From JAYZQT01 sp036136335 (GTDB lineage: Bacteria > Pseudomonadota > Alphaproteobacteria > MPNO01 > UBA830): a stretch of 64,000 nt of DNA. The stretch is from assembly GCA_036136335.1 (NCBI GenBank), contig JAYZQT010000037.1, forward strand, positions 4,190 through 68,189. Reading direction: 5' to 3'. A program made the position numbers and the translations under genes. Within the stretch, counting starts at the first letter, position 1. Each line of letters starts with the position of its first letter. Under the pieces are notes generated by a model. It saw only the letters and a list, made by a program, of their open reading frames with translations. It ran no database searches and was not told the origin of the DNA. Shown one piece after another: positions 18,131 through 27,533 of this stretch.

Positions 18131-19003
18131 TTATTTCTGATATCGGAACGGATCGGCCGGGTATGTCCCGAGTATCCGGACCTCGTGTGTATAAAAATTG
18201 AGTTCCTCCATAGCCAGACTGACATTGCGTTCGCGAGGATCACCCTCAACATCCGCATAGAATTGGGTTGCGAAGAAATCACCCCCAACCATGTAACTTT
18301 CCAGTTTAGTCATGTTTACGCCGTTCGTGGCGAATCCGCCGAGTGCTTTGAAGAGAGCCGCCGGCACGTTGCGCACCCTGAAGACGAAGCTTGTCACCAC
18401 TAAACCACCTCCGCCTTTAGGCTTTACTGGTTCTCGCGCCATAATCAGGAATCTTGTCGTATTATGCTCAGCATCTTCAATGTTGGCGCGGATGGATTTC
18501 AAACCGTGCACCTCGCCGGCCAATTCAGATGCGATTGCCGCATCTGTGACATTACCACCTGCTGCAATTTGTCCCGCAGCGCCCGCCGTATCCGCATGCA
18601 CCACAGGCTCAAAGCCATTTGTCCGCAAAAATTGCCCGCACTGTCCTAGCGCATGGATGTGACTGTGCACTCGCCGAATTGATTTAAGCGTTGCACCCTG
18701 CTGTGCAAGAAGATGGTGATTTACACGCAAAAACCGCTCCCCGACGATGTGAAGCCCGGATTCTGGTATGATCCGGTGGATGTCGGCAACCCGGCCGGCA
18801 ACAGAGTTTTCAATCGGAATCATTGCATAGATAGCTTTGTTTTGAACTACAGCTTCAAAGGTGTCTTCGAAGCGGGGCGTTGGCAGTGGTGCCATGCCTG
18901 GATAAAATTCACGGCATGCTAGGTGAGAGTACGCTCCTAGCTGTCCCTGGAAAGCGATCGTTTTAGACGGCGTTTTAGAGCCTTGCTTTGTTTGAGCAGC
19001 CAT
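18131..19003 (-). CDS. pheA: prephenate dehydratase
   Basis: 290 residues from the ATG at 19003, with AAGGTGA upstream. The catalytic dehydratase domain begins IAFQGQLGAYSHLAC and contains MIPIENSVAGRV and the active-site NTTRFLIMA. A C-terminal ACT domain (VTSFVFRVRNVPAALFKAL, TKLESYMVGG) is the phenylalanine-binding regulatory part. There is no chorismate mutase domain, so this is the monofunctional alphaproteobacterial type. A longer frame to 19144 overlaps kdsB and is not used. It follows kdsB by 46 bp in the same direction. Confidence 0.95.
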   Translation of the reverse strand: MAAQTKQGSKTPSKTIAFQGQLGAYSHLACREFYPGMAPLPTPRFEDTFEAVVQNKAIYAMIPIENSVAGRVADIHRIIPESGLHIVGERFLRVNHHLLAQQGATLKSIRRVHSHIHALGQCGQFLRTNGFEPVVHADTAGAAGQIAAGGNVTDAAIASELAGEVHGLKSIRANIEDAEHNTTRFLIMAREPVKPKGGGGLVVTSFVFRVRNVPAALFKALGGFATNGVNMTKLESYMVGGDFFATQFYADVEGDPRERNVSLAMEELNFYTHEVRILGTYPADPFRYQK

Positions 19004-19049
19004 TGTTCCAGTCACCTTTGCCTTGTCCCGGTTGCGGCATTGCGCTCTA

Positions 19050-19808
19050 TCACACCGAACCGGGCGCAAGCAATGCCCGCGCCCGGTCCAAATCGGCGGG
19101 AGTATCAACACCCAGCGGGACGGTGTCAACGAGCGCAACGTCAATCCTCATCCCAGCTTCCAAAGCACGAAGCTGTTCCAGTCGCTCGAGTTTCTCAAGC
19201 CAACCAAGTGGCAAACCGACAAACCTCTCAAGCGCAGAACGCCGAAACGCATAAAGACCAACGTGATGATAGTGTGGACCAATAGGGGAATACGGTACAA
19301 CGGCTCGACTGAAATAAAGTGCCTGCCCTATTCGTGCACCTTCGTGTGGAAAAACCAGAACCGCCTTTACAACATTCGGATCTGTGCGTTCTTCATCATT
19401 TGCAATTTCAACGGCGAGTGTCGTGATATCGACATCAGCATTGTGTAATGGTTCCAGTGATTTGGTAATCAGCGCCGGATCAATCGTTGGAAGATCACCC
19501 TGAACATTGATGACCGCGTCATGGTGCTGGTCCGGATCAAACATGGAAAGAGCTTGGTGTACGCGGTCGGATCCGCTGGGAAGATCAGGATCGGTAATTA
19601 ATGCGTGCCCCCCCGCAGCAGCAACAGTATCGACAATTTCAACATCACCGCAGGCCACCAGTACTGGCCCGATGTCGGCCTCGACGGCCCTGCGCCATAC
19701 TTGGATGATCATCGGCGCGCCATTGATATCGGCCAACGGTTTGCCTGGGAGCCGCGTTGAATCAAGTCGGGCCGGAATCACAATCACGGGATTTTTTGGT
19801 TGAGACAT
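19050..19808 (-). CDS. kdsB: 3-deoxy-manno-octulosonate cytidylyltransferase (CMP-KDO synthetase)
   Basis: 252 residues, family length. The nucleotide-binding start is VIVIPARLDSTRLPGKPLADI, and VNVQGDLPTIDP (here VINVQGDLP) carries the metal-binding Asp region; PLGVDTPADLDRAR near the end is also conserved. It activates KDO for lipid A core assembly, indicating a Gram-negative LPS-bearing cell. It leads a two-gene leftward unit with pheA and is divergent from the cytochrome c gene at 19991. Confidence 0.96.
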   Translation of the reverse strand: MSQPKNPVIVIPARLDSTRLPGKPLADINGAPMIIQVWRRAVEADIGPVLVACGDVEIVDTVAAAGGHALITDPDLPSGSDRVHQALSMFDPDQHHDAVINVQGDLPTIDPALITKSLEPLHNADVDITTLAVEIANDEERTDPNVVKAVLVFPHEGARIGQALYFSRAVVPYSPIGPHYHHVGLYAFRRSALERFVGLPLGWLEKLERLEQLRALEAGMRIDVALVDTVPLGVDTPADLDRARALLAPGSV

Positions 19809-19990
19809 GAAATTCCGCTCCCAAGAAACAGGGCAACAACAAAATTTAACTCGGGTGCGACATTATACCCCTTGTGCCTGCGCGGGAATGCCTTATCGGT
19901 GACAGAGAGTTAGACAGACCGGCATGTAATGTTTAATTTCGCACTGCCGCTCAAGACGGTTGCAACATTATTCTCCAACGGAAACCTGAC

Positions 19991-20542
19991 ATGTCGTCAT
20001 TCGAGCTCAACAAGATCATTGGTGCGTTACTACTGGTCATTCTTGTTTCAGTCGTTATTGGTAAGGTCGCCAATAACCTGGTCTCAACCGATGAAGAGCA
20101 TGGCGCGGGCTATGCGGAGAAGCCCGGGAAAGAGAAAGAGACAACCATCGCGAGACCAAAGGCACCCAAAAAGAAACAACCATTACAGCCAGTACTGGAA
20201 TTATTGGCAACTGCGGATGCCATGGCTGGCAAAAAAGTATTTGCAAAGTGCAAAGCATGTCACACCAGTGGAAAAAACAAAAAAAATGGTATTGGTCCTA
20301 ATCTGTGGAATGTAGTCAATCGCGCGCCGGGTTCCACGGCAGGCTTCAAGTATTCGAAGACCCTAAAAGGCATAAGCGGCAAACCGTGGACTTATGAAAA
20401 CCTGAACGCATTTCTCGCCAAACCCAGAGACTACGCGAAGGGCACAAAAATGTCGTTTGTGGGTCTCAAGAAAGTTAAAGACCGAGCAAATGTCATCGCC
20501 TTCCTGCGCAGTCTGAGTGATACGCCAGCACCTTTAAATTAG
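19991..20542 (+). CDS. cycM: membrane-anchored class I cytochrome c, CycM type
   Basis: 183 residues: an uncleaved N-terminal helix (residues 8-24), a long charged Lys/Glu/Pro linker, and a cytochrome c domain with C87-K-A-C90-H91 and axial M154 (KGTKMSFVG). The fold continues with GIGPNLWNVVNR and KPWTYENLNAFLAKP, as in mitochondrial-type and CycM cytochromes, which carry electrons from the bc1 complex to cytochrome oxidase. Its maturation needs the Ccm system encoded 8 kb away. It is divergent from kdsB. Confidence 0.9.
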   Translation: MSSFELNKIIGALLLVILVSVVIGKVANNLVSTDEEHGAGYAEKPGKEKETTIARPKAPKKKQPLQPVLELLATADAMAGKKVFAKCKACHTSGKNKKNGIGPNLWNVVNRAPGSTAGFKYSKTLKGISGKPWTYENLNAFLAKPRDYAKGTKMSFVGLKKVKDRANVIAFLRSLSDTPAPLN

Positions 20543-20744
20543 ACTAGGGTTAATCGTCTTAACTAATTAGCTCTCCTGCGCTGTTTTGCCTGTTGGATGG
20601 TGTACTTCGATTGCGATTAAGGAATAAAAACCTCATTAATACATTATAATGGTTCACGGTCGGAATAAACTGCAAGGGTAATACCAAGCGATTCCCCTTG
20701 GCCAAGCCCTTTAAATCTGCAACAAATTGGAACAGACTGCCGTC

Positions 20745-21515
20745 ATGTTAACCAACGAATTGATCGAACTTGCCAGTCGTCTCGCCGACGCAAGCGGCCC
20801 AGTAATCCGGAGCCACTTTCGCGCACCCGGGTACATTGATGCCAAGAGGGACGGTTCACCCGTCACTGCTGCAGATCGGGAGGCGGAAGGAGCTATTCGT
20901 GCTATCCTTTCTGCGGAAAGGCCTCGCGATGGGATCATAGGCGAAGAGTTTGGGTCCACAAATCCGGATGCTGAACTTGTCTGGGTCATCGACCCTATCG
21001 ACGGAACTCAATCGTTTATTACGGGCAGGCCAATCTTCGGTACTTTGATTGCTCTAGTCCGCGATCAAACGCCAATCATCGGTGTAATTGACCAACCCGT
21101 AAACAGGGAAAGATGGTTTGGCGCGAAAGGTAGAGGCACAACCTATAATGGAAATATTATTCGCTCGCGACCATGTTCAAATTTAGCGAATGCCGTCATC
21201 GGGACGACGTCACCAAACCTTTTCGACAGTGAACAATATACATCTTGGAAAGCAATTGCTGCGAGAGGGAAACACATCGTTTATGGGGGGGATTGCTATA
21301 CATATGCTCAGCTGGCCGGTGGATTTGTTGATGTGGTCATGGAGGCGGGCCTCAAGGCATATGACTTTTGTGCGCTAGCATTAATTGTGGGGGAAGCTGG
21401 CGGCGTTGTGACAGACTGGTCGGGAAATCCGCTTACACTGACCTCGGACGGAACCGTTCTCGCGTGCGGCGACTCTGGTATACATGCAGAAATTCTCTCG
21501 GAGCTGGGCAGATAA
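20745..21515 (+). CDS. hisN: histidinol-phosphatase, inositol monophosphatase family (HisN type)
   Basis: 256 residues from ATG 20745 (a TTG at 20727 is also open). The metal-binding motifs are GEEFG (66-70), WVIDPIDGTQSF (80-91) and AYDFCALALIVGEAGG. This combination, with TGRPIFGTLIALV between, matches HisN-type histidinol-phosphate phosphatases of alphaproteobacteria and actinobacteria more than SuhB inositol phosphatases. It would catalyse the penultimate step of histidine synthesis. Substrate choice between histidinol phosphate and other phosphates is inferred from sequence style only. The gene precedes the yej locus by 95 bp. Confidence 0.82.
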   Translation: MLTNELIELASRLADASGPVIRSHFRAPGYIDAKRDGSPVTAADREAEGAIRAILSAERPRDGIIGEEFGSTNPDAELVWVIDPIDGTQSFITGRPIFGTLIALVRDQTPIIGVIDQPVNRERWFGAKGRGTTYNGNIIRSRPCSNLANAVIGTTSPNLFDSEQYTSWKAIAARGKHIVYGGDCYTYAQLAGGFVDVVMEAGLKAYDFCALALIVGEAGGVVTDWSGNPLTLTSDGTVLACGDSGIHAEILSELGR

Positions 21516-21610
21516 CCCGGCGATTTCAACTGGGATTTTCTCGGATCCTGCAGGAATGACCAAAATCAAGGCCTTATCAACTAGAAACTCATTTCGGAAA
21601 TCCGCCCACA

Positions 21611-23449
21611 ATGAATGCAATGACAACCGCTCTGACAGTCGCCGTGTTTGCCCTTTCGGTCTCAGGCACTCTAGCGCAGAACAGAGAGGCCGCGGTGAAT
21701 TTGAGCCACGGCCTGACACTACTAGATTCACTCAAATATCCGTCGAATTTCAAGCATCTGGATTATGTTAACCCCAACGCCCCAAAGGGCGGGTTCATTC
21801 GGCGTTATGCGTTCGGCACGTTTGATTCGTTCAATCCATATATCATCAAGGGCAACCCAACTGGTGTCAGCAGCCTAGTCTACCAGACACTTTTGGACAC
21901 ACCGCTCGACGAAATTTTGGCCGGATACGGACAGATTGCAGAGAGCATCGAGGTCCCCGACGATCTGTCATACACCACGTTCAATCTGCGTCCCGAGGCC
22001 CGTTTTCATGACGGATCACCGGTGACCGTCAAAGACGTCATTTGGACCTTCAACACGCTTAAAAAATACGGCGCTCCCTTTTACCGGTTTTACTATAAGA
22101 ACATCGCCCGTGCTGTAAATCTGGGGCAACACAAAGTGAGATTTGAATTTACCGGCCCACCAAACCGCGAACTGCCCCACATCACCGGCCAACTCCCTGT
22201 AATGTCCAAGAAATGGTGGTCGACCCGCAATTTTTCGGCCACAACCCTGGAACCCCCCCTTGGCAGTGGCCCGTATAGGATTAAGTCTTTCGAACCCGGC
22301 CGCTATGTCGTCGTGGAAAGGGTAAAAAACTGGTGGGGCGAAAAGATCCCGGTTAACGTTGGCCGGCATAATTTCAATAACATTCGCTATGACTATTATC
22401 GTGATCAGACCGTGGCTCTGGAAGGATTCAAAGCCGGCCTATACGATATCCGTTCTGAAAGCTCGTCGCTCAGATGGGCAACACAATACAATTTCGCGGC
22501 ACGCAAAGCTGGGCGCGTCAAGCTAGAAGAAATAGCACATGCACGACCCACAGGAATGCAGGCGTTCGTCTTCAATATCCGCAGAAAACAGCTTCAAGAC
22601 CCCGTTCTGCGGCAGGCGATGGCCAATGCATTTGATTTCGAATGGTCAAATAAAAAGTTGTTCTTCGGCCAATACACCCGGACCAAGAGTTTTTTTTCGA
22701 ATTCCGTACTGGCGGCGACCAAATTGCCATCGCCGGAAGAACTAGCATTGCTCGAACCTTGGCGCGGAAAAATACCGGACGAGGTGTTCACAAAGGTGTA
22801 TGCACCACCATCGACCAACGGCTCCGCTAATCTCCGTCATAACCTGCGCACGGGACTGCGCCTTCTGAAGAAGGCTGGCTATAAAATTGAGAACAATAAA
22901 CTCCTATCCCCCAGAACCGGCGAGCCGGTGAAGTTTGAGGTGCTGCTTGTTAGCCCTGCGTTTGAGCGTATTGTTTCACCGTTTGCTCGAAATCTTCGCC
23001 GATTGGGGATTGACGCTACTATCCGCACCGTCGATCAATCACAATATATCAATCGGATACGAACCTTCGACTTTGATGTGATCGTCCACACATTTGGACA
23101 ATCCGAGTCGCCAGGTAATGAACAGCGTGACTTTTGGGGGTCGGATTCCGCCGCCCGCAACGGCAGCAGTAACGTAATCGGTATCAAAAATGCAGCGATC
23201 GACGCGCTTGTTGAAATGATCATCAGCGCCGATGATCGAAAGAGGCTGGTGGTTGCCACCCGAGCCCTCGATCGAGTGTTGCAGTGGAACCACTATGTCA
23301 TCCCGCAATGGCACGTTCGTATCGACCGAATCGCATACTGGAACAAGTTCGGAATACCAAAACATGCAAAATATGGTGCGGACACGATGAGCTGGTGGAT
23401 AGACCTAGCAAAGGAAGAGGCGTTAAACCAAAGAAGCAAAAAACCTTAA
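21611..23449 (+). CDS. yejA: YejA-like periplasmic oligopeptide-binding protein, copy 1
   Basis: 612 residues with a signal peptide (hydrophobic ALTVAVFALSVSGTLA, cleavage likely after residue 22-23), so periplasmic. The body is an SBP_bac_5 (cluster C) fold: LDYVNPNAPKGGFIRR at the start, GFDSFNPY-like FDSFNPYIIKG, then LRPEARFHDGSPVTVKDV, and the C-terminal QWHVRIDRIAYWNKFGIP. All of these are YejA features. It delivers peptides to YejB/YejE/YejF; in enterobacteria Yej also takes up microcin C. A closely related second copy follows after 35 bp. Confidence 0.9.
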   Translation: MNAMTTALTVAVFALSVSGTLAQNREAAVNLSHGLTLLDSLKYPSNFKHLDYVNPNAPKGGFIRRYAFGTFDSFNPYIIKGNPTGVSSLVYQTLLDTPLDEILAGYGQIAESIEVPDDLSYTTFNLRPEARFHDGSPVTVKDVIWTFNTLKKYGAPFYRFYYKNIARAVNLGQHKVRFEFTGPPNRELPHITGQLPVMSKKWWSTRNFSATTLEPPLGSGPYRIKSFEPGRYVVVERVKNWWGEKIPVNVGRHNFNNIRYDYYRDQTVALEGFKAGLYDIRSESSSLRWATQYNFAARKAGRVKLEEIAHARPTGMQAFVFNIRRKQLQDPVLRQAMANAFDFEWSNKKLFFGQYTRTKSFFSNSVLAATKLPSPEELALLEPWRGKIPDEVFTKVYAPPSTNGSANLRHNLRTGLRLLKKAGYKIENNKLLSPRTGEPVKFEVLLVSPAFERIVSPFARNLRRLGIDATIRTVDQSQYINRIRTFDFDVIVHTFGQSESPGNEQRDFWGSDSAARNGSSNVIGIKNAAIDALVEMIISADDRKRLVVATRALDRVLQWNHYVIPQWHVRIDRIAYWNKFGIPKHAKYGADTMSWWIDLAKEEALNQRSKKP

Positions 23450-23462
23450 CGCACCGCCTGCA

Positions 23463-23481
23463 AGCGGCGTAAGATGCCGCT
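23463..23481 (+). other. intercistronic hairpin between the two yejA copies
   Basis: AGCGGC (23463-23468) pairs with GCCGCT (23476-23481) across a 7-nt loop, ending 3 bp before the second yejA start. A competing stem, CCGC/GCGG, lies just upstream (about 23454-23467). A hairpin this close to the ATG could reduce initiation or stabilise the first cistron's mRNA. Confidence 0.4.
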
Positions 23482-23484
23482 GCC

Positions 23485-25347
23485 ATGATCGGGACAGTCC
23501 TCTCGTTAATCACCCTGCTAGTCCTAACTCCCGCCGCGTTTGCGAAGGGCGTAGAAACGCGTCACGGACTGAGTGTATTCGGTGACCTGAAATATGGACC
23601 AGAATTCTCACATTTCGAATACGTGAATCCCACAGCACCCAAAGGAGGGCAGATAAAAATTCCGGGACTTGATACCTTTGAGACCATTCAACCGTTTATC
23701 CTCAAGGGGCGGAAGGAAATCCTCGCTTCAACATTACTATACGATACTCTGATGGCCCGAGCCTTCGATGAGCCTGACTCCTATTACGGACTAGTTGCGA
23801 AAACGGTGGAAGTACCAAACAAAAAACACTGGGTTGCGTTTAACTTGGATGCGCGCGCGCGGTTCCATGATGGCACCGCTATCACTGCCGACGATGTTGT
23901 TTTTTCGTTTAACGTTCTCCGGAAATACGGGCATCCACGATACAGAATCACTTTCCGCGACGTTGACCGGGCTTCAGCTACAAGCAGAATGCGCGTCAAA
24001 TTTTCGTTCAAACCAGGCATGCATCGTGATCTACCAACTCGCCTTGCCACGTTGCCGATTTTATCGAAGGCCTTTTATCAAAAGTCGGATTTCAACAAGA
24101 CAACCTTCGAGCCCCCGCTCGCAAGCGGTCCATACAAGGTCGGGCGCTTGGAGCCCGGCCGGTGGATAACCTACGTCCGAGCAGAGAATTACTGGGCAAG
24201 GGATCTACCGGTCGCGCGCGGCCGATACAATTTTGCAAAAATTACTGTCGAATACTACCGAGACCGTGATGTCGCGTTTCAGGCATTTTTCTCAAATCAA
24301 TATGATTTCCGTGAAGATTTCACCTCGCGTCAGTGGGCCACCCAATATGACAAACCGCCGGTGAACAATGGGCTGGTGGTGCGCGAGGTACTACCGGATG
24401 AAACTCCGTCGGGTGTGCAGGCGTTCATTCTGAACCTGCGGCGCAAGAAGTTTCAGGATATCCGGGTACGGGCTGCCATCGATCTGGCATTCGACTTCGA
24501 GTGGACTAACAAGACACTGTTTTATAGCCAGTATGCCCGCACGAACTCGATGTTTGAGAATTCGACGCTGGCGGCCCATCAGCCACCGACGGAAGAAGAA
24601 CTCGCGCTTTTGCAACGGTTTCGCGGCAAGGTACCCCAGGCGGTGTTCACCACCCCCTTCCGCGCGCCCATGTCGGATGGATCAGGCCGACTACGCGGCA
24701 ACCTGCGGAAAGCTAGCCGGCTGCTGAAAAGGGCCGGGTATAACGTGAAGGACGGTGCACTAATCAACAGGATGGGCAAACCGCTGGAGATTGAATTTCT
24801 GTTATTTGAAGCCAGCTTCAAGAGAATCATCAATCCCTATATTCGGAATCTGAAAAGGCTCGGCATCCAAGCCCGTATCCGTATTGTTGATTCCGCTAAT
24901 TTCAAGGTTAGGGCCGACAATTTCGATTTTGATATTATGATAAGTCGCATTGTCCAACGACTAACACCAGGTCTGGAACAGCGAAATTATTTCGGTTCCA
25001 GATCGGCCAATGTGAAGGGTTCTTTCAATCTGGGTGGGGTGAAAAATCCAGTCATCGACGCGTTGGTAGAGAAAATAATTTCCTCCCGCTCTCGAGCTAC
25101 ACTGAATACCGCGGTCCGTGCCCTCGACCGTGTAATAATGTGGAACCGGTATGTGGTGACCCAATGGTACAAGGGGACGCATAACATTGCTTACTGGAAC
25201 AAATTTAACCGCCCGGCAATCCCGCCAAAATACGACATGGGTGTGCTGGACACCTGGTGGTACAGCGCCGAAAAAGCGGCAATGCTGGAAATGGGAACCG
25301 CGCCGCCACTGCCCCGTGGCGCGCTACCGCCACCGGCCAGGAAATAA
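23485..25347 (+). CDS. yejA: YejA-like periplasmic oligopeptide-binding protein, copy 2
   Basis: 620 residues with a signal peptide (MIGTVLSLITLLVLTPAAFA). It shares the layout of copy 1 throughout: FEYVNPTAPKGGQIKIPG, FETIQPFILKG, LDARARFHDGTAITADDV, EPPLASGPYKVGRLEPGRW, and QWYKGTHNIAYWNKFNRP. The copies differ widely in detail, so this is an old duplication. A proline-rich tail (PPLPRGALPPPARK) is unique to this copy. The yejB start is 19 bp downstream. Confidence 0.9.
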   Translation: MIGTVLSLITLLVLTPAAFAKGVETRHGLSVFGDLKYGPEFSHFEYVNPTAPKGGQIKIPGLDTFETIQPFILKGRKEILASTLLYDTLMARAFDEPDSYYGLVAKTVEVPNKKHWVAFNLDARARFHDGTAITADDVVFSFNVLRKYGHPRYRITFRDVDRASATSRMRVKFSFKPGMHRDLPTRLATLPILSKAFYQKSDFNKTTFEPPLASGPYKVGRLEPGRWITYVRAENYWARDLPVARGRYNFAKITVEYYRDRDVAFQAFFSNQYDFREDFTSRQWATQYDKPPVNNGLVVREVLPDETPSGVQAFILNLRRKKFQDIRVRAAIDLAFDFEWTNKTLFYSQYARTNSMFENSTLAAHQPPTEEELALLQRFRGKVPQAVFTTPFRAPMSDGSGRLRGNLRKASRLLKRAGYNVKDGALINRMGKPLEIEFLLFEASFKRIINPYIRNLKRLGIQARIRIVDSANFKVRADNFDFDIMISRIVQRLTPGLEQRNYFGSRSANVKGSFNLGGVKNPVIDALVEKIISSRSRATLNTAVRALDRVIMWNRYVVTQWYKGTHNIAYWNKFNRPAIPPKYDMGVLDTWWYSAEKAAMLEMGTAPPLPRGALPPPARK

Positions 25348-25366
25348 CCGGAAGTAGTATTCCCGA

Positions 25367-26473
25367 ATGGCTGCTTATATTGCCCGTCGCCTGTTGTTAA
25401 TAATCCCGACCCTTCTGGGGATCATGGTTATTAATTTTGCCATCGTGCAACTGGCACCAGGTGGACCGATAGAACAAATCATCGCAGAACTTTCCGGTAC
25501 CGACGCGGGCACCACGGGCCGCATTGGCGGGTCGGGTAGTGAAGTAAGCGGCGGCGGCCAGGCCTCCGCCTCCGCGTCGACCGCCGACAGCGGATACCGA
25601 GGGGCACAGGGACTTGATCCAGAATTCATAAGGGATTTAAAAAAACAGTTTGGCTTCGACAAGCCCGTGCACGAACGTTTTGTGGAAATGATAGGAAATT
25701 TCATTGTGTTCGATTTTGGAACCAGTTATTTCCGCGATGAAACCGTGGTCGATCTGGTGATGTCAAAAATGCCAGTATCCATCTCGCTCGGACTCTGGAC
25801 AACGCTTATCGTTTATCTGGTCTGTATTCCCCTTGGCATCCATAAAGCGGTTAGGGACGGTACGAGGTTCGATATCTGGACGACTACGGCGTTGACCGTC
25901 GGCTTTGCAATCCCGTCCTTTGTCCTCGCAATTTTGCTCATCGTACTTTTTTCCGGAGGCAGTTTTTTAGATCTATTCCCATTGCGCGGACTGACCTCGG
26001 AGAATTTTAACGAACTATCCTTGCCCGCCCAGTTTCTGGATTACCTATGGCATCTTGTTCTGCCGGTCACCGCACTTGTCCTCGGGGGGTTTTTGTCACT
26101 GACGATGCTGACCAAAAATTCATATCTCGACCAGATCAACATGCTTTACGTGCAGACGGCCCGGGCGAAAGGCTTGAGTGAAAAGCGTGTCCTGTATGGG
26201 CACGTGTTCCGCAATGCGATGTTGATTGTGATTGCGGGGTTCCCCAGCGCGTTTATTGGCATTCTGTTCACTGGGGCGATGTTGATCGAAATTATCTTCT
26301 CGCTAGATGGTCTCGGCCTTCTGGGATTTGAGGCCGCCATCAAGCGAGACTACCCTATCATGTTCGCGACTGTTTATTTCTTCACCCTGCTTGGACTGCT
26401 GATGAACCTTGTGGGGGACCTGATGTACATGATCATCGACCCGCGCATTGATTTTGAGGGCCGCCATGTCTGA
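25367..26473 (+). CDS. yejB: oligopeptide ABC transporter permease YejB
   Basis: 368 residues, six helices. After the first helix there is a periplasmic region with a Gly/Ser/Ala-rich stretch (residues about 48-78), as in other YejB proteins. The permease EAA loop is visible (YVQTARAKGLSEKRVLYGHV), and the protein ends with DLMYMIIDPRIDFE. GGAAG lies upstream of the ATG. The stop overlaps the yejE start by 8 bp, implying coupled synthesis of the permease pair. Confidence 0.95.
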   Translation: MAAYIARRLLLIIPTLLGIMVINFAIVQLAPGGPIEQIIAELSGTDAGTTGRIGGSGSEVSGGGQASASASTADSGYRGAQGLDPEFIRDLKKQFGFDKPVHERFVEMIGNFIVFDFGTSYFRDETVVDLVMSKMPVSISLGLWTTLIVYLVCIPLGIHKAVRDGTRFDIWTTTALTVGFAIPSFVLAILLIVLFSGGSFLDLFPLRGLTSENFNELSLPAQFLDYLWHLVLPVTALVLGGFLSLTMLTKNSYLDQINMLYVQTARAKGLSEKRVLYGHVFRNAMLIVIAGFPSAFIGILFTGAMLIEIIFSLDGLGLLGFEAAIKRDYPIMFATVYFFTLLGLLMNLVGDLMYMIIDPRIDFEGRHV

Positions 26474-27533
26474 CACTGCGGGGTATTATCGGTTTCTGGG
26501 GATTCGTATTTCACCGCTCAATGCTCGCCGAATTACGAATTTTCAGCATAACCGGCGGGGTTTCTGGTCACTTTGGCTATTTCTGGCTCTTTTTTTGATT
26601 ACATTGCCAGCAGAGTTCATTGCAAATGATCGCCCCCTGGCGATCTGGTATCAGGGATCCCTATATGTCCCTGTCATCAACACATACGCCGAGACCGAGT
26701 TCGGCGGTGATTTTGAGACCGAGGCAGAATACCGCGAAGCCGAGGTTCAGGAACTAATACGCAAAAACGGCGGCTTGATGATATGGCCACTCATCGAATA
26801 CAGCTACGACACCGTCAATTTCAATCTACGGGTTCCCGCGCCGGCCCCACCATCCGCTGACAATCTAATTGGAACCGACGATCAGGGTCGAGACGTGCTG
26901 GCACGCGTCATTTATGGTTTTCGACTATCCGTCCTGTTCGGTCTGATCCTGACCGTGTTTGGTTCAATCGTCGGAATCGTTGCGGGGGCATTTCAGGGAT
27001 ATTTTGGTGGCTGGCTTGACCTGCTGTTCCAGCGGTTCATCGAAATTTGGGGAGGGCTCCCGCAGCTCTATATCCTGATCATTCTGTCAAGCGTCATCAT
27101 ACCCGGCTTCTGGACACTTTTGTTGATCCTTCTGTTATTTGGCTGGACATCGCTAGTCGGCGTGGTGCGGGCGGAATTCCTGCGCACGAGAAATTTCGAA
27201 TTCGTGAAAGCTGCCCAGGCACTTGGCGTCGGCAACATAACCATCATGTTCCGTCACGTTTTGCCTAACGCGATGGTCGCCACCCTGACATTCCTGCCGC
27301 TAATTCTGACTGGGTCGATCACCAGCCTGACGGCTCTCGATTTTCTCGGGCTTGGTCTGCCACCGTGATCTCCATCTCTTGGCGAACTTCTACAGCAGGG
27401 AAAAACCAATTTGCAGGCGCCTTGGCTCGGTCTGACCTCCACGATCAGCATATCGATGACCCTGATCCTGCTAATCTTTGTTGGCGAAGGCATACGGGAT
27501 GCGTTTGATCCGCGGAAGACCCTCAGTGGCTGA
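26466..27533 (+). pseudogene. yejE: oligopeptide ABC transporter permease YejE, interrupted by an in-frame TGA at 27366-27368
   Basis: From ATG 26466 the frame encodes 300 residues of a normal YejE: NRRGFWSLWLFLALFLITLP, the periplasmic loop, NLIGTDDQGRDVLARVIYG, the EAA loop AAQALGVGNITIMFRHVLPN, and SLTALDFLGLGLPP. A TGA then stands where the family has Gly (GLPPGSPSLGEL; GGA to TGA is one base). The same frame continues for 54 more residues that are unmistakably YejE (SPSLGELLQQGKTNLQAPWL ... DAFDPRK) to a TGA at 27531-27533. The remainder overlaps the yejF start as an intact YejE would. Causes could be a true nonsense mutation, a sequencing or assembly error, or read-through. As written, the last membrane helix would be lost. 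Confidence 0.88.

Noticed and set aside
20611..20650. Possible promoter before hisN with a perfect TATAAT at 20645-20650
   Set aside because: The nearest TTGxxA-like hexamer is 28 bp away, too far for a sigma-70 promoter, so only a -10 match remains.
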